Positions 15,661 to 24,544 are shown, counted from the stretch's first letter. The stretch: DNA of 31,742 bases from Bacillota bacterium (GCA_023416895.1 JAEZGQ010000065.1:1-31742), one strand, 5' to 3'. Numbers and translations: made by a program. Notes: generated by a model not told the origin, from the sequence alone.

Positions 15661-16944
15661 ATGTTTGTAAAGAGCTACATCGTCAAAGACATGTCCGAGG
15701 CCATGGAAAAAATACGGCGTGAGCTTGGGCCGGACGCGGTGATTTTAAGCAACCGGGAGCTGAAACCCAAGGGCATAACGGGCCTGTTTAAAAAACCCAT
15801 GATTGAGGTCATGGTGGCCTACGAACCTGCGCCCGACAGGCGAATCGTTCCCGAGAAAAGCGCGCGCAGGGAAGAGGCGCCGAACACGCAAAAGAGCGCT
15901 CCCCCAAAGCCGTATGCGCAACCGCAGGCACAGCAGCGGCAGCAGAATGCGGGCGCAGGCACGATACCTCCCAGTGTCGCGCGCCCCGAGGAAAACGTGC
16001 GCGCCGCGCAGTTTGAAAAGATGCTTGCCGCGCGCGAGGAAAAATCACCCGAAGGCGCAGAAAATTTAAGGCAGCTTTACGATCAGCTCAGCGAAATAAA
16101 AGGAGTTGTGTCGAATGTTGCCGAAAAAATAAGTACACCCGAAAAAAAGGCACCCCAAAAGCTTTCCGCAGAGGTTACACGCATCTACGAAGCGCTTGTG
16201 GAGCATGACGTGCATTACAGCGTTGCGCGAAAGATTGCCCGGCAGACGCAGGAGCTTAGCGCACGCGTGAACGAAAGCCCTTTGAAGGTAGCACGGAGCC
16301 TCATTTCCGAGGCTTTGGGCGAAGGCGCTGCCATCCGGCTTAAAAAATACCGCATGAACGTGATCATGCTCGTTGGGCCGACCGGCGTTGGCAAAACCAC
16401 CACGCTCGTCAAACTCGCGAGCCTTTTCACCATTGACCAAAACCTTAAGGTGGGGCTTGTGAATACGGATATTTACCGTGTTGCCGCGCAGGAGCAAATT
16501 AAGACCTACGCGGAAATCATGGATATCCCTCTTCACACCCTGTACTCCCCGGAAGAAATGGAGGGCGCGCTTTCACAACTCGACGATCGCGATGTAGTGC
16601 TCATCGATACCGCGGGAAAAAGCATGGCAAACAAGGAGTACGCCAAGGAGATTGAGGCGTACGCAAGCCAGAGCGGTGCGGATGAGGTGCTTCTTACGGT
16701 AAGCGCATCGATGGGGTTTAGCGCGTGCAAGGCGTTTTTGGAGCAGTTCGCGTTTTTGAAGGGCGCGAAGCTTGTTGTGACCAAACTCGACGAGGTTGTT
16801 TCCTGGGGCAATTTGCTCAACATCGCGTATCTTGCGCAACGCCCGATCGCCTATGTTACCATGGGGCAAAACGTGCCGTATGACATTGAGCGCTTTGACG
16901 TGCGAAAGGCCGTAGATAACATCCTGGAAAGCGCGGGTGTATGA
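15661..16944 (+). CDS. flhF: Flagellar SRP-family GTPase FlhF
   Basis: FlhF is a signal-recognition-particle type GTPase that sets flagellar position and number. The 427-residue product has the B domain (FVKSYIVKDMSEAMEKIRRE, 2-21), a long Pro/Gln/Ala-rich linker (about 57-130), an N domain and the G domain. G-domain motifs are GPTGVGKTTT (239-248), DTAG (316-319) and TKLD (374-377). The DTAGKS form differs slightly from the usual DTAGRS. It overlaps flhG by four bases (ATGA). Confidence 0.96.
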   Translation: MFVKSYIVKDMSEAMEKIRRELGPDAVILSNRELKPKGITGLFKKPMIEVMVAYEPAPDRRIVPEKSARREEAPNTQKSAPPKPYAQPQAQQRQQNAGAGTIPPSVARPEENVRAAQFEKMLAAREEKSPEGAENLRQLYDQLSEIKGVVSNVAEKISTPEKKAPQKLSAEVTRIYEALVEHDVHYSVARKIARQTQELSARVNESPLKVARSLISEALGEGAAIRLKKYRMNVIMLVGPTGVGKTTTLVKLASLFTIDQNLKVGLVNTDIYRVAAQEQIKTYAEIMDIPLHTLYSPEEMEGALSQLDDRDVVLIDTAGKSMANKEYAKEIEAYASQSGADEVLLTVSASMGFSACKAFLEQFAFLKGAKLVVTKLDEVVSWGNLLNIAYLAQRPIAYVTMGQNVPYDIERFDVRKAVDNILESAGV

Positions 16945-17804
16945 TGGAGCAGGCGCGAAACCTTAAAAAAATGATGCAGCCTCCGCAGGATTCGGCCATC
17001 CGCGTTCTTACCGTTACGAGCGCGAAGGGTGGAGTAGGCAAGTCGAGCGTTGCGGTAAATCTCGCAATCGCTTTGAGCCGCCGCGGCAAACGCCCGCTGA
17101 TTGTAGATACCGATTTCGGTCTTGCCAACATCGACGTGATGCTTGGCGTAAAACCCAAATACGACCTTTACAGCGTGGTGAAAGACCGTGTAGATGTGCG
17201 CGAAGCTGTGGTGAGCGGCCTTTACGGCGTGCAGTTCATCTCAGGCGGCTCGGGCGTAGAGGAGCTTTTAAACCTCGGCGATCATGACCTGCAGCGCATC
17301 ATCAGAAACCTTATGTGTCTCGATGATATTGCGGACTGTATTATTTTCGATACGGGCGCAGGCATTACTGAAAACATTTTGAGGCTCATCTGCGCAAGCC
17401 ATGAAACGCTGCTTGTGACAACGCCTGAGCCCACCTCGTTTATGGATGCCTACGCGCTTGTAAAAATCGTCGGCAAGCGCGACATACGCCCCTCCATTCA
17501 GCTTGTGGTGAACCGCGCGGAAACCGACAGGGAAGCGGAGGCAGCGATGGAGGGCTTTATCCGCATCGCGGGCAAGTACACAGGCATGGCTATCCATCCG
17601 CTTGGGTACATCCTCAGGGATGATAACATGGTGCGTGCTGTAAAGCTGCAGGTGCCGCTTTTGATCAGCTATCCAAACAGCAAGGCTGCTTACAACTTCG
17701 ATAGGCTTGCCGCAAGCTTTCTGCAAAGCCCGGTAGCCGAAGCACCCGGCATGAAGGGGTTCATCAAACGCCTGTTCGGCAGAGTAGGGGAGAGTGAAGC
17801 ATGA
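16941..17804 (+). CDS. flhG: Flagellar MinD-like ATPase FlhG
   Basis: FlhG (YlxH/FleN) is a ParA/MinD-family ATPase that stimulates FlhF and limits flagellar number. The 287-residue product begins with an EQARNLKKMM segment corresponding to the DQAxxLR FlhF-activating motif. The deviant Walker A SAKGGVGKSS (27-36) and DTDFGLANIDVMLG (56-69) follow. The C-terminal region FIKRLFG may be an amphipathic membrane helix. It overlaps the PilZ gene by four bases. Confidence 0.94.
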   Translation: MMEQARNLKKMMQPPQDSAIRVLTVTSAKGGVGKSSVAVNLAIALSRRGKRPLIVDTDFGLANIDVMLGVKPKYDLYSVVKDRVDVREAVVSGLYGVQFISGGSGVEELLNLGDHDLQRIIRNLMCLDDIADCIIFDTGAGITENILRLICASHETLLVTTPEPTSFMDAYALVKIVGKRDIRPSIQLVVNRAETDREAEAAMEGFIRIAGKYTGMAIHPLGYILRDDNMVRAVKLQVPLLISYPNSKAAYNFDRLAASFLQSPVAEAPGMKGFIKRLFGRVGESEA

Positions 17805-18451
17805 AACTGACGGAACTGGCCCGTTTGGGCGAAACGCTGGAACTGAAGGTTGGCAGGATCGTTACCAAAACGACGCTCCGCGACATTTTGGGCGATAAGC
17901 TGTTCATTGTGGATCAGCCGGAGTACAGGCTTCGTCAGCTGATCATTGCGCAGGATGAGCGCGTGAAGCTTTCGGTCTTTCGCAACAACGGCGTATTTAC
18001 CCTCAACGCCGCGGTAGAGGAAACCTTTACGCGTGACGGTGTACCGCAGTGTCTTTTGCGGGTTATGGGTGAGATCGAACGTGAACAGCGGCGGTATTTT
18101 TTCCGGCTTCCGGTGCGGCTTAGCATCATGGTACGCCCAAGGGGTAGGGAGTTTACCAAAACCGCCATGGGGTACCCTGCGGAAACCATCAACCTTTCCG
18201 AGCGCGGCGTGTGTTTTTCCTGTCGCGAAAAACTTGTGCGCGGCAAGAGGATCAGTGTACAAATGGAGCTTGATGATATGGGCTTCATGGTGCTTCCCGC
18301 TGAGGTTTTAAGATGTGAGCCGCTCATCAAAAAAGAAGGTGCATATGTGATCGGCGCGCAGTTTACCGAGCTTACAGGCGTAGAAACCGCCTACATTCGC
18401 AAGTTTATCATGAAACGGCAGATGAAACGCCCGGAGCGTTCGGAACCCTGA
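17801..18451 (+). CDS. PilZ-domain c-di-GMP receptor, YcgR/MotI-like
   Basis: Proteins of this kind bind cyclic di-GMP and slow or stop the flagellar motor. The 216-residue product has a YcgR-type N-terminal domain (about 8-92) followed by a PilZ domain (about 96-210). Both ligand-binding motifs are intact: R98-YFF-R102 and N131-LSER-G136. Its place between flhG and fliA matches that of YcgR-like proteins in other Clostridia. Binding to a stator or rotor cannot be seen from sequence. Confidence 0.9.
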   Translation: MKLTELARLGETLELKVGRIVTKTTLRDILGDKLFIVDQPEYRLRQLIIAQDERVKLSVFRNNGVFTLNAAVEETFTRDGVPQCLLRVMGEIEREQRRYFFRLPVRLSIMVRPRGREFTKTAMGYPAETINLSERGVCFSCREKLVRGKRISVQMELDDMGFMVLPAEVLRCEPLIKKEGAYVIGAQFTELTGVETAYIRKFIMKRQMKRPERSEP

Positions 18452-18475
18452 CGGCGAACCAGACGGGGGTAGAGT

Positions 18476-19234
18476 ATGGCTGAAGTCAACAACGGCGCGG
18501 CTGAAAAATTATGGGAAAAATACAAACGTGACAGCTCTCTTGAAAATAAGAACGAGCTGGTGATGTATTATGTATATCTTGTCAAGAGCATCGTTTACCG
18601 GTTGATGCCGACTTACGAGGGATACAGCAATTTTGACGACCTGTTAAGCTGCGGGGTTTTAGGGTTGATCGACGCCATCAACAAATACGATATATCGCGC
18701 GACATTCGTTTTGAAAGCTATGCAAAGCTTCGGATACGCGGTGAGATCATCGACCATATGCGCAGGCAGGACTGGGCGCCCTCAAGCCTCAGACGCAAGA
18801 TACAATCCGTTAGCAACGCTTACGCAAGCCTTGAAAAAGAACTTCTGCGTGAGCCGACCGATAGCGAAGTGGCCGATTATCTGGGTATGGAAGAAAAGGA
18901 ACTGCAAAAAATCCTCGACAAAACCCATACCTTCAACGTGCTGCATTTTGAGGAAATGGTGTCAAACGAAATGAGCGTTGCCGCCGTTGTGCCGGATACC
19001 TCCGAAACGCCGGAGGAGCGCTTAGAAAACAAGGAACTCAAACGCATGCTCGGCGACATGATTGAATCCCTCCCTGAAAAGGAAAGGCTCGTGGTAACGC
19101 TTTACTATTATGAGGAAATGACGTTGAAGGAGATCGCGCGTGTGCTAGGCGTTTCCGAATCGCGCGCTTCGCAAATCCATTCCAAAGCGATGCTGAAATT
19201 CCGCACAAAAATGCAGTCCGCTTTGAACTTCTAA
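18476..19234 (+). CDS. fliA: Flagellar sigma factor sigma-28 (FliA/SigD)
   Basis: FliA directs RNA polymerase to late flagellar and chemotaxis promoters and is held inactive by FlgM until the hook is complete. The 252-residue product has sigma region 2 (SNFDDLLSCGVLGLIDAINKYD, around 46-67). FESYAKLRIRGEIIDHMR (about 74-91) follows, then region 3 and a region 4 helix-turn-helix (MTLKEIARVLGVSESRASQIHSKAM). FlgM is encoded in the same window at 24545. Confidence 0.97.
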   Translation: MAEVNNGAAEKLWEKYKRDSSLENKNELVMYYVYLVKSIVYRLMPTYEGYSNFDDLLSCGVLGLIDAINKYDISRDIRFESYAKLRIRGEIIDHMRRQDWAPSSLRRKIQSVSNAYASLEKELLREPTDSEVADYLGMEEKELQKILDKTHTFNVLHFEEMVSNEMSVAAVVPDTSETPEERLENKELKRMLGDMIESLPEKERLVVTLYYYEEMTLKEIARVLGVSESRASQIHSKAMLKFRTKMQSALNF

Positions 19235-19331
19235 ACTAGAATAGCCGGTTGTCCGCAGGATTGAATGCAAAAAGGCACGCTGCCGCCATGTTGGCGGCGC
19301 TTACTAAGGTGGCGTTGTTAAGGAGAAAGGC

Positions 19332-21020
19332 ATGGCAGATAACAAAAACCGGCCGGGACTTTTTGGCCTCGGTAAAAGGAATACCGCCGCGCAGGAGCCT
19401 TCCCCCAAAGAAAGCTCCAGGCCCTATTTTGTGCCATGGTACGACTTCAGCTTTGAGCCTGACGGCGTTTATGTGCGCTTTTATTACAGCACGGCAATCG
19501 GCTCGTCGCTCAAAAGCGACCTTGTACGCTACGACATTTCCCGACGTGGCATAGAGGAGGCGGAAACCTCCGAGCTTCACATGCAGATGCTCTCGGGGGA
19601 AATGCGTTGCCGCATTGCTCCTGCGCAGGCAGAGAAGCCGTATGACGCTGGCGTATACGTTTCTACTACGCGCGACGAGATGACGGCGAGCATGCAGCTT
19701 CTTCCGCCGTCGTCCACCGGTCGCTCCTTGACACCCGAAGAGGTGCTTACGGCGATCAGGGAGCAGTTCGGCATTACCTACGGGCTTGATGAGGTCGCGG
19801 TACTCAAAACGGTTGAAAGCGGGCTTCTCTTTGAGCCCGTTGTGATCGCGCACGGCAAGCCGGCGGTTGCAGGAACAGATGCAAAGCTCCGTTACTATTT
19901 TAAAACCTTTTTGATTGAAAATTCCAACCGCGCGGAGCTTCCCCCATACAACGAAAATGAATTTTTCTCTATCATCCACACAGGGGATATGCTTGTGGAA
20001 AAACTGCCGCATAACGATGGTGTTGCGGGCATTACAGTACGCGGCATGTCGCTTCCTGCCGTAGAAGGGCGTGATTGCCGCCTACCCGAAGGGAGCGGCG
20101 TAACGGTGTCGCCGGACGGCAAATATCTCTATGCCGCAATGGACGGACGCCCGTATTTGAAGGGAAACCGCATTGTGATGTCGGACGTGTTTACGGTTGA
20201 GGGGAACGTGGATCTCTCCGTAGGCGATATCGACTTTGACGGGGATGTACTCATCGGCGGCAACATACAAAGCGGCATGATCGTGCGCGCTACGGGCAAC
20301 ATCGAAATTGCGGGCTCGGTGGAAGCCGCCGCCATCGACGCGGGGCGAAACCTCGTGCTTTACCAGGGCATTCAGGGGGCGGATACCGGCGCATTGCGCG
20401 CGGGCGGTGACATTTTTGCCCGTTACATCATCCGCGCGAGTGTTGAGGCGGACGGCAACCTGTACGGTGACTATATCGTCAGCTCGCAGATCAGCGTAAT
20501 GGGCACGGTGCGCATGATGGGTAGCCACGCAAAGATTTTCGGAGGAATGCTGCGCGCTTCGTCGCGCGTATGGGTCTCGGCCATCGGCGCCGTTTCGGGG
20601 GAAAGAACCGTAATCGAGATTGGCTCTTCGCCAAAGCTTCGCAAGATGCTTGTGGAGCTTGAGGAAAAGCGTGCGCAGACCAAGGCGCAGCTTGAAAAGA
20701 TCGACAACCTTGTGCGTGTGCCGGTTCCGCGCACGGAAACGCCGGAACGGCTCGAAATGCGAAAAAAGCTTATCATCAGCCGTGATATGCTGGTGATAAA
20801 CATCGATGAGATCACAAGGGACATCGAGAACCTCAAAGGAGAAATCAAAAAACGTTCCGACGGCAAGCTTCATGTGCGCGGCGAGGTTGCGGCCGATGTG
20901 AAAGTTTCCATTGACGGTATCGCCATGGTCACAAGAACGCGCGCCTTCAGCGTTACCTACAAGTGCCGCGACGGAATGATCGTGGCGTCGTCGTACGAGG
21001 GAGATATCGAAGAGTCATAA
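19332..21020 (+). CDS. FapA/DUF342 flagellar assembly protein A family
   Basis: The 562-residue product has a basic, Pro-rich N-terminus (1-40) and a FapA-type N-terminal domain. A right-handed beta-helix-like region lies at about 270-430, with repeats such as GDVLIGGNIQSGMIVRATGNIEIAGS. A coiled coil (about 440-500) and a final beta domain follow. DUF342 proteins commonly close flagellar/chemotaxis operons in Firmicutes, and a role in polar flagellar assembly has been reported for some. The stop codon lies within a terminator hairpin. A GC hairpin (GCCGCC/GGCGGC, about 19286-19302) precedes the gene. Confidence 0.85.
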   Translation: MADNKNRPGLFGLGKRNTAAQEPSPKESSRPYFVPWYDFSFEPDGVYVRFYYSTAIGSSLKSDLVRYDISRRGIEEAETSELHMQMLSGEMRCRIAPAQAEKPYDAGVYVSTTRDEMTASMQLLPPSSTGRSLTPEEVLTAIREQFGITYGLDEVAVLKTVESGLLFEPVVIAHGKPAVAGTDAKLRYYFKTFLIENSNRAELPPYNENEFFSIIHTGDMLVEKLPHNDGVAGITVRGMSLPAVEGRDCRLPEGSGVTVSPDGKYLYAAMDGRPYLKGNRIVMSDVFTVEGNVDLSVGDIDFDGDVLIGGNIQSGMIVRATGNIEIAGSVEAAAIDAGRNLVLYQGIQGADTGALRAGGDIFARYIIRASVEADGNLYGDYIVSSQISVMGTVRMMGSHAKIFGGMLRASSRVWVSAIGAVSGERTVIEIGSSPKLRKMLVELEEKRAQTKAQLEKIDNLVRVPVPRTETPERLEMRKKLIISRDMLVINIDEITRDIENLKGEIKKRSDGKLHVRGEVAADVKVSIDGIAMVTRTRAFSVTYKCRDGMIVASSYEGDIEES

Positions 21021-21041
21021 AAGCGGCAAGCCGCTTTTATG
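21016..21041 (+). terminator. Terminator of the large flagellar operon
   Basis: Perfect 12-bp inverted repeat CATAAAAGCGGC (21016-21027) / GCCGCTTTTATG (21030-21041), overlapping the stop codon of the FapA gene. GAGGTTTTTC follows. The A-rich upstream and T-rich downstream arms make it potentially bidirectional. Confidence 0.75.
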
Positions 21042-21289
21042 AGGTTTTTCAGGAAGGCTCATTCACCATTCGCCTCCCTGCAAGGTGTCAAATTTGACGC
21101 GCATGTCGTCATATTGACGGATTTGTATGGCGGCGATGATCGGATCTTTATTGGGAAATGAGGCACATGAAAGCTTCTCGCCGTGAGCGGTGCCAATACC
21201 CCGCGAAAAATATTGGTTTTAACACTGTTTTCTCTTGCGCTTCACGCGCAGTTTTGGGCCGATCCGTTTGAAAGCGGGAGGTAAAATAT
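21042..21289. other. Intergenic region with an imperfect palindrome
   Basis: About 250 bases without a supported gene. An imperfect hairpin CAGGAAGGC (21050-21058) / GCCTCCCTG (21072-21080) is present. A second imperfect palindrome is ATTTGACG-N7-CGTCATAT (about 21092-21114), with TTGACG repeated just after. The latter could be an operator or promoter -35 region, but no good -10 lies at the right distance. The strong site GGGAGG precedes ATG 21290. Confidence 0.35.
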
Positions 21290-21622
21290 ATGGCAAACCT
21301 TGGCTTAGGCGCGTCCAAAATCATGATCCATAAGGCTACGGAATTCTCCCGCGAGGCGAGCAACATGCTCAAGTCTGCCGAGCAGGCGCAGGCGTTCGCG
21401 CAAAAAATGGTAAACGCGCAAACAAACGCGCGCCAAACGAGCGTGCAGGACGTCAACAAGTCCGAAGCCGCAGCCATCTCGCGCGACAACCCGCGCAAAA
21501 AAAATGAAAGCGACTCCGGGCATGGCCGCTCACAGGCGGAGGCCAATGCCGAGGCGGATGAGAGGATCATCGCGCAGGCGGACGTCGGCACCGAAAAACG
21601 CCTGATCGACATTCGCATTTAA
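21290..21622 (+). CDS. Unrecognised 110-residue flagellar-locus protein
   Basis: I do not recognise this family. The product has no signal peptide, membrane segment or cysteine. Residues 1-60 look helical and Ala/Gln-rich with coiled-coil character (EFSREASNMLKSAEQAQAFA, about 18-37). Residues 60-95 are highly charged and probably disordered, and the last 12 end in a hydrophobic-basic RLIDIRI. GGGAGG seven bases upstream of ATG supports translation. It lies between the FapA terminator and a SwrB-like gene, so a flagellar role is inferred from context only. Confidence 0.7.
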   Translation: MANLGLGASKIMIHKATEFSREASNMLKSAEQAQAFAQKMVNAQTNARQTSVQDVNKSEAAAISRDNPRKKNESDSGHGRSQAEANAEADERIIAQADVGTEKRLIDIRI

Positions 21623-21645
21623 GCGCACACTCAGAAAGGATGCCT

Positions 21646-22161
21646 ATGGGTTACGAAGCATATATCTTTGCCGCTTTTGTTTTTCTTCTTATCCTCGCGG
21701 TAATCTATTTGAACCATATGTTCAAAAAATCGCGCAGCGAGGATGGCTCGCGCGATGAAAGGGAGCGCAAGCTCTATGTGCTTTACCAAAACCTCGAGGA
21801 GGAAATGCTCGCGCTTGACGACGACATCAAACGCGCTAGGCAGGAAGCCGATGAGAAGCTTAATCGCATGGATGAAATGCTGGGCAAAATGGAGGGCATG
21901 AGCGCGCTTCTCAACATGCAGATAGAGAGCGTTCGCGAAGGCCTTACCGCCATGCCCGAGACGAAGGCGGAAGCGGCAAAACCCGAGGTGGCAAAACGGG
22001 AGCTTAAGCGAACGGAAGAAAAGCGCGCGCCGCGCAAGCGTTCGCCGAGGGCGGATCGGGTGCGCCAAATGCGCGAGCAGGGAATGGAAGCAGAAGAAAT
22101 CGCCCGCGCGCTCGCCATTTCCCGTGGCGAAGTGGAGCTTATTTTGGGAATCGGCAGATAG
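21646..22161 (+). CDS. SwrB/DUF6115-like membrane-anchored coiled-coil protein
   Basis: The 171-residue product has an N-terminal membrane helix (about 5-24), then a basic flank and a long coiled coil (about 38-92). An Ala/Lys/Pro-rich basic linker follows, then a C-terminal helix-turn-helix-like segment (GMEAEEIARALAISRGEVELIL). This layout matches DUF6115 proteins and resembles SwrB of Bacillus, which lies after sigD and promotes flagellar export activation. ATG 21646 was chosen because GAAAGGA fits it; ATG 21640 overlaps that site. Confidence 0.7.
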   Translation: MGYEAYIFAAFVFLLILAVIYLNHMFKKSRSEDGSRDERERKLYVLYQNLEEEMLALDDDIKRARQEADEKLNRMDEMLGKMEGMSALLNMQIESVREGLTAMPETKAEAAKPEVAKRELKRTEEKRAPRKRSPRADRVRQMREQGMEAEEIARALAISRGEVELILGIGR

Positions 22162-22246
22162 CGCCGCTGTGAGGAGCCACGCGTGCCCTACCTGTTTGCA
22201 AGGATGAAGTGCGCGTCTGACCCTTTTCTTCGTTTACAAAACGTTC

Positions 22247-22288
22247 ACGTCCTAAGCGGCTGCGCCGCATAGGGCGTTTTCTTTTTTT
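22247..22288 (+). terminator. Strong intrinsic terminator after the SwrB-like gene
   Basis: ACGTCCTA-A-GCGGC (22247-22260) pairs with GCCGC-A-TAGGGCGT (22264-22277) around the loop TGC, with one A/A mismatch and one G-U. A T-rich tract follows (TTTTCTTTTTTT, 22277-22288). It separates the SwrB-like unit from the flgF operon. Confidence 0.88.
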
Positions 22289-22413
22289 GGCCTGTGCAAA
22301 AAAACGCTACCTTGCGTGCCATCGTGGTTACACCGGGGAGTTTTCGCGAGAAATGTCGTGATTTTTTGTATGTACTTATGTGTAAAAACTTTGATGCTTT
22401 CCGCATTTTTTAC

Positions 22414-22440
22414 TAAAGAAAAACCTATTTCTTTCGATGT
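22414..22440 (+). promoter_or_regulatory. Sigma-28 (SigD)-like promoter for flgF and downstream genes
   Basis: TAAA (22414-22417), a 15-base spacer, then TTCGATGT (22433-22440), close to the SigD pattern TAAA-N15-CCGATAT. It lies about 60 bases before the flgF start and after a strong terminator, where a promoter is needed. In Bacillus the flhO-flhP homologues of these genes are SigD-dependent. A weaker sigma-A option (TTGATG 22391-22396, N17, TAAAGA 22414-22419) overlaps it. Confidence 0.5.
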
Positions 22441-22502
22441 AGTATGTAGGATAGTGCGTGAACTGTGTAAAAAGCGCAACCGTTCGCGAGGGGAGGGTTC
22501 TC

Positions 22503-23264
22503 ATGCTTCGCAGCATTTACCTGAGCGCAACCAATATGGTGGTTCAGCGTGCCAAGGTGGACGTCATCACCAACAACATTGCCAACACCGATACGACCGG
22601 CTACAAAAGCGATACGCTTGTTTCCCGTTCGTTTTCCGATATGCTCATTTCGCGCCTGAACGACCCGAACGTACTAAATACGTCGCAATCCGTCGGCACC
22701 CTCAACACGGGCGTACATGTGGATGAGCTCATTACAGATTTTTCTCAAGGTGCCCTTGAGGAAACGGGCAACGACGGAGATCTTGCCATCAATGGCGAAA
22801 ATGCCTTTTTCGTAGTTTCCACCACCGCGGGCGACCGGTATACCCGCGACGGAAGCTTCTACCTCAACAGCAACGGCCACCTTGTTACCGCGAGCGGCAA
22901 CCTCGTTATGGGTGAGAACGGCGCGGGCATTCAGGTAAAGAGTTCGGAATTTGCCGTGGACTCGCAGGGCAACGTGCTTGTGGACGGTAAATCCGTGGGC
23001 AAGCTTAGGCTTGTGAGTTTTTCTGATACGGGAGCGCTTCGCAAAGCTGGCGACAACCTGTTTTACAATTACGGCGGCACAACGGTTTCTACAGCAACCG
23101 ATTACAGCGTGAAGCAAGGTTATCTTGAAACCTCCAACACCAGCATCACCAACCAGATCGTGGATATGATGAGTGCCTCGCGCTCGTATGAGACGAGCCA
23201 GCGCATTGTAAAAATGCTTGACGAATCGCTCGGCAAGGCCGTGAACGAAGTAGGAAGGGTATAA
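22503..23264 (+). CDS. flgF: Flagellar rod protein FlgF (FlhO-like)
   Basis: This is a distal rod or hook-basal family protein. The 253-residue product has the N-terminal signature VITNNIANTDTTGYK (about 21-35) and the central beta domain start (LEETGNDGDLAINGENAFFV). The C-terminal helix (VDMMSASRSYETSQRIVKMLDE) is shared with FlgG. ATG 22503 has GGGAGGG upstream. flgG follows after 2 bases; the two are paralogues, and the first of such a pair is usually called FlgF or FlhO. Confidence 0.9.
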   Translation: MLRSIYLSATNMVVQRAKVDVITNNIANTDTTGYKSDTLVSRSFSDMLISRLNDPNVLNTSQSVGTLNTGVHVDELITDFSQGALEETGNDGDLAINGENAFFVVSTTAGDRYTRDGSFYLNSNGHLVTASGNLVMGENGAGIQVKSSEFAVDSQGNVLVDGKSVGKLRLVSFSDTGALRKAGDNLFYNYGGTTVSTATDYSVKQGYLETSNTSITNQIVDMMSASRSYETSQRIVKMLDESLGKAVNEVGRV

Positions 23265-23266
23265 GC

Positions 23267-24034
23267 ATGGTACAGGCTTCATTTTCCGCAAAATCAGCTT
23301 TGCTTGCGCAGCAAGATCGGCTTAACATTATCGCCAACAACATTTCCAACAACGACACCACCGGGTTCAAGTCTACCCGCGTCGACTTTAAGGATACGCT
23401 GTACAACACCATCAAGCGTACCGAGGAAATGGCAGAGGGCGCAAACCTCCAGCGCGGCAGCGGTGTAAGGATTGGCGCAACCACGCTCTCTATGGAGCAG
23501 GGAGTTACGCAGGTAACGGGGCAGCCGCTGGATTTTTGCATCAACGGCTCCGGCTTCTTCACCTTGCAGGCTGCGGATGGCTCAAAGGTTTATACGCGCG
23601 ACGGTGCCTTCGCCATTTCTAACGTAGGCGGCACGCGCTACCTCGTTAATGCACAGGGGCTTTATGTGCTCGACAAATCCGGCAACCGCATTTCACTGCC
23701 GGCAGGCACAAATGCCGACGAGCTTTCCTGCAGCGAAAATGGCGAGCTTACACTCGATGGAAAAAGCTTTGCCACGCTTGGCATCAACGAATTCGCAAAC
23801 CCGGGCGGCCTTGAGGCCGTAGGCGGGAATTGCTTTAAGGCGACCGAAGCTTCGGGCGCGGCCAAGGCGGTTGGTACCCCTTCGGTGCAGCAGAGCGCGC
23901 TTGAAAGCTCTAACGTCGATATGGCGCTTGAAATGACGCGGCTCATCCGCGCGCAAAAAGCGTTTTCGTTTGCGGCAAGGGCGCTTTCCACGGCCGATGA
24001 AATGGATGCCCAAGCAAACAACCTGCGTACCTAA
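23267..24034 (+). CDS. flgG: Flagellar distal rod protein FlgG (FlhP-like)
   Basis: FlgG forms the distal rod through the wall. The 255-residue product has the N-terminal signature IIANNISNNDTTGFKSTRVD (about 22-41), a central region beginning TGQPLDFCINGSGFF and the C-terminal pattern QQSALESSNVDMALEMTRLI typical of FlgG. It ends STADEMDAQANNLRT. It is translated directly after flgF. Confidence 0.92.
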   Translation: MVQASFSAKSALLAQQDRLNIIANNISNNDTTGFKSTRVDFKDTLYNTIKRTEEMAEGANLQRGSGVRIGATTLSMEQGVTQVTGQPLDFCINGSGFFTLQAADGSKVYTRDGAFAISNVGGTRYLVNAQGLYVLDKSGNRISLPAGTNADELSCSENGELTLDGKSFATLGINEFANPGGLEAVGGNCFKATEASGAAKAVGTPSVQQSALESSNVDMALEMTRLIRAQKAFSFAARALSTADEMDAQANNLRT

Positions 24035-24063
24035 GCCCATATTGAACAAAACGGGGGAACAAA

Positions 24064-24522
24064 ATGGCAACGGATATCAGGCAATGTAAGATGTGCGGCA
24101 AGCTCTTTCACAGCTTGGGCAACCCGCTTTGCAACGATTGCAACGATGAAATGGATCGGCGTTTTGTAAAGGTGCGTGACTTCATTTACGCGCATCCGGA
24201 GGCGGGTATCCCGGAGATCGTCGAAAAGACCGGCGTACCCGAAAAGAACATTCTCACTTTTCTTCGCGAAGAGCGGCTTGTGCTCGAGAGGGTAAGCGGC
24301 ATGCTCGCCTGTGAGCGCTGCTCAAAGCCCATTGCAGCCGGGCGATTCTGTGAAGAGTGCAAAAACGAGCTGATCAAGGCGCTCAAGCCTTCCGGCCGGG
24401 TGGAGCGTGACAAGCAGGCACAGCCGCAGCAGGAAGCTGAAAAACAGCCGGAAAAGCAGCCGCAAAGTGGCAGAAAGTCCGATAGGCAGGGAATGATCTA
24501 TTCCCGCTACAACCGCAATTAG
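24064..24522 (+). CDS. yvyF: Flagellar operon protein YvyF family (zinc-finger-like)
   Basis: The 152-residue product has two Cys4 sets: C8/C11/C23/C26 and C83/C86/C96/C99. A helix-turn-helix-like segment (GIPEIVEKTGVPEKNILTFLRE, about 48-69) lies between them, and a Gln/Lys-rich disordered tail follows. This pattern and the position before flgM match the YvyF family of Bacillus and Clostridia, a conserved flagellar-operon protein thought to have a regulatory role. Zinc binding is inferred from the cysteine spacing. Confidence 0.85.
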   Translation: MATDIRQCKMCGKLFHSLGNPLCNDCNDEMDRRFVKVRDFIYAHPEAGIPEIVEKTGVPEKNILTFLREERLVLERVSGMLACERCSKPIAAGRFCEECKNELIKALKPSGRVERDKQAQPQQEAEKQPEKQPQSGRKSDRQGMIYSRYNRN

Positions 24523-24544
24523 ACCAAAACAGGGGTGATGCAAC

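Noticed and set aside
21158..21268. Small open frame (about 36 codons) in the gap before the unassigned protein.
   Set aside because: No Shine-Dalgarno, unlikely composition and no recognisable similarity.
22199..22206. CAAGGATG resembles the core of a CsrA binding site.
   Set aside because: It lies in the 3' region of the SwrB-like transcript just before its terminator, is not in a clear hairpin loop and is short enough to occur by chance.
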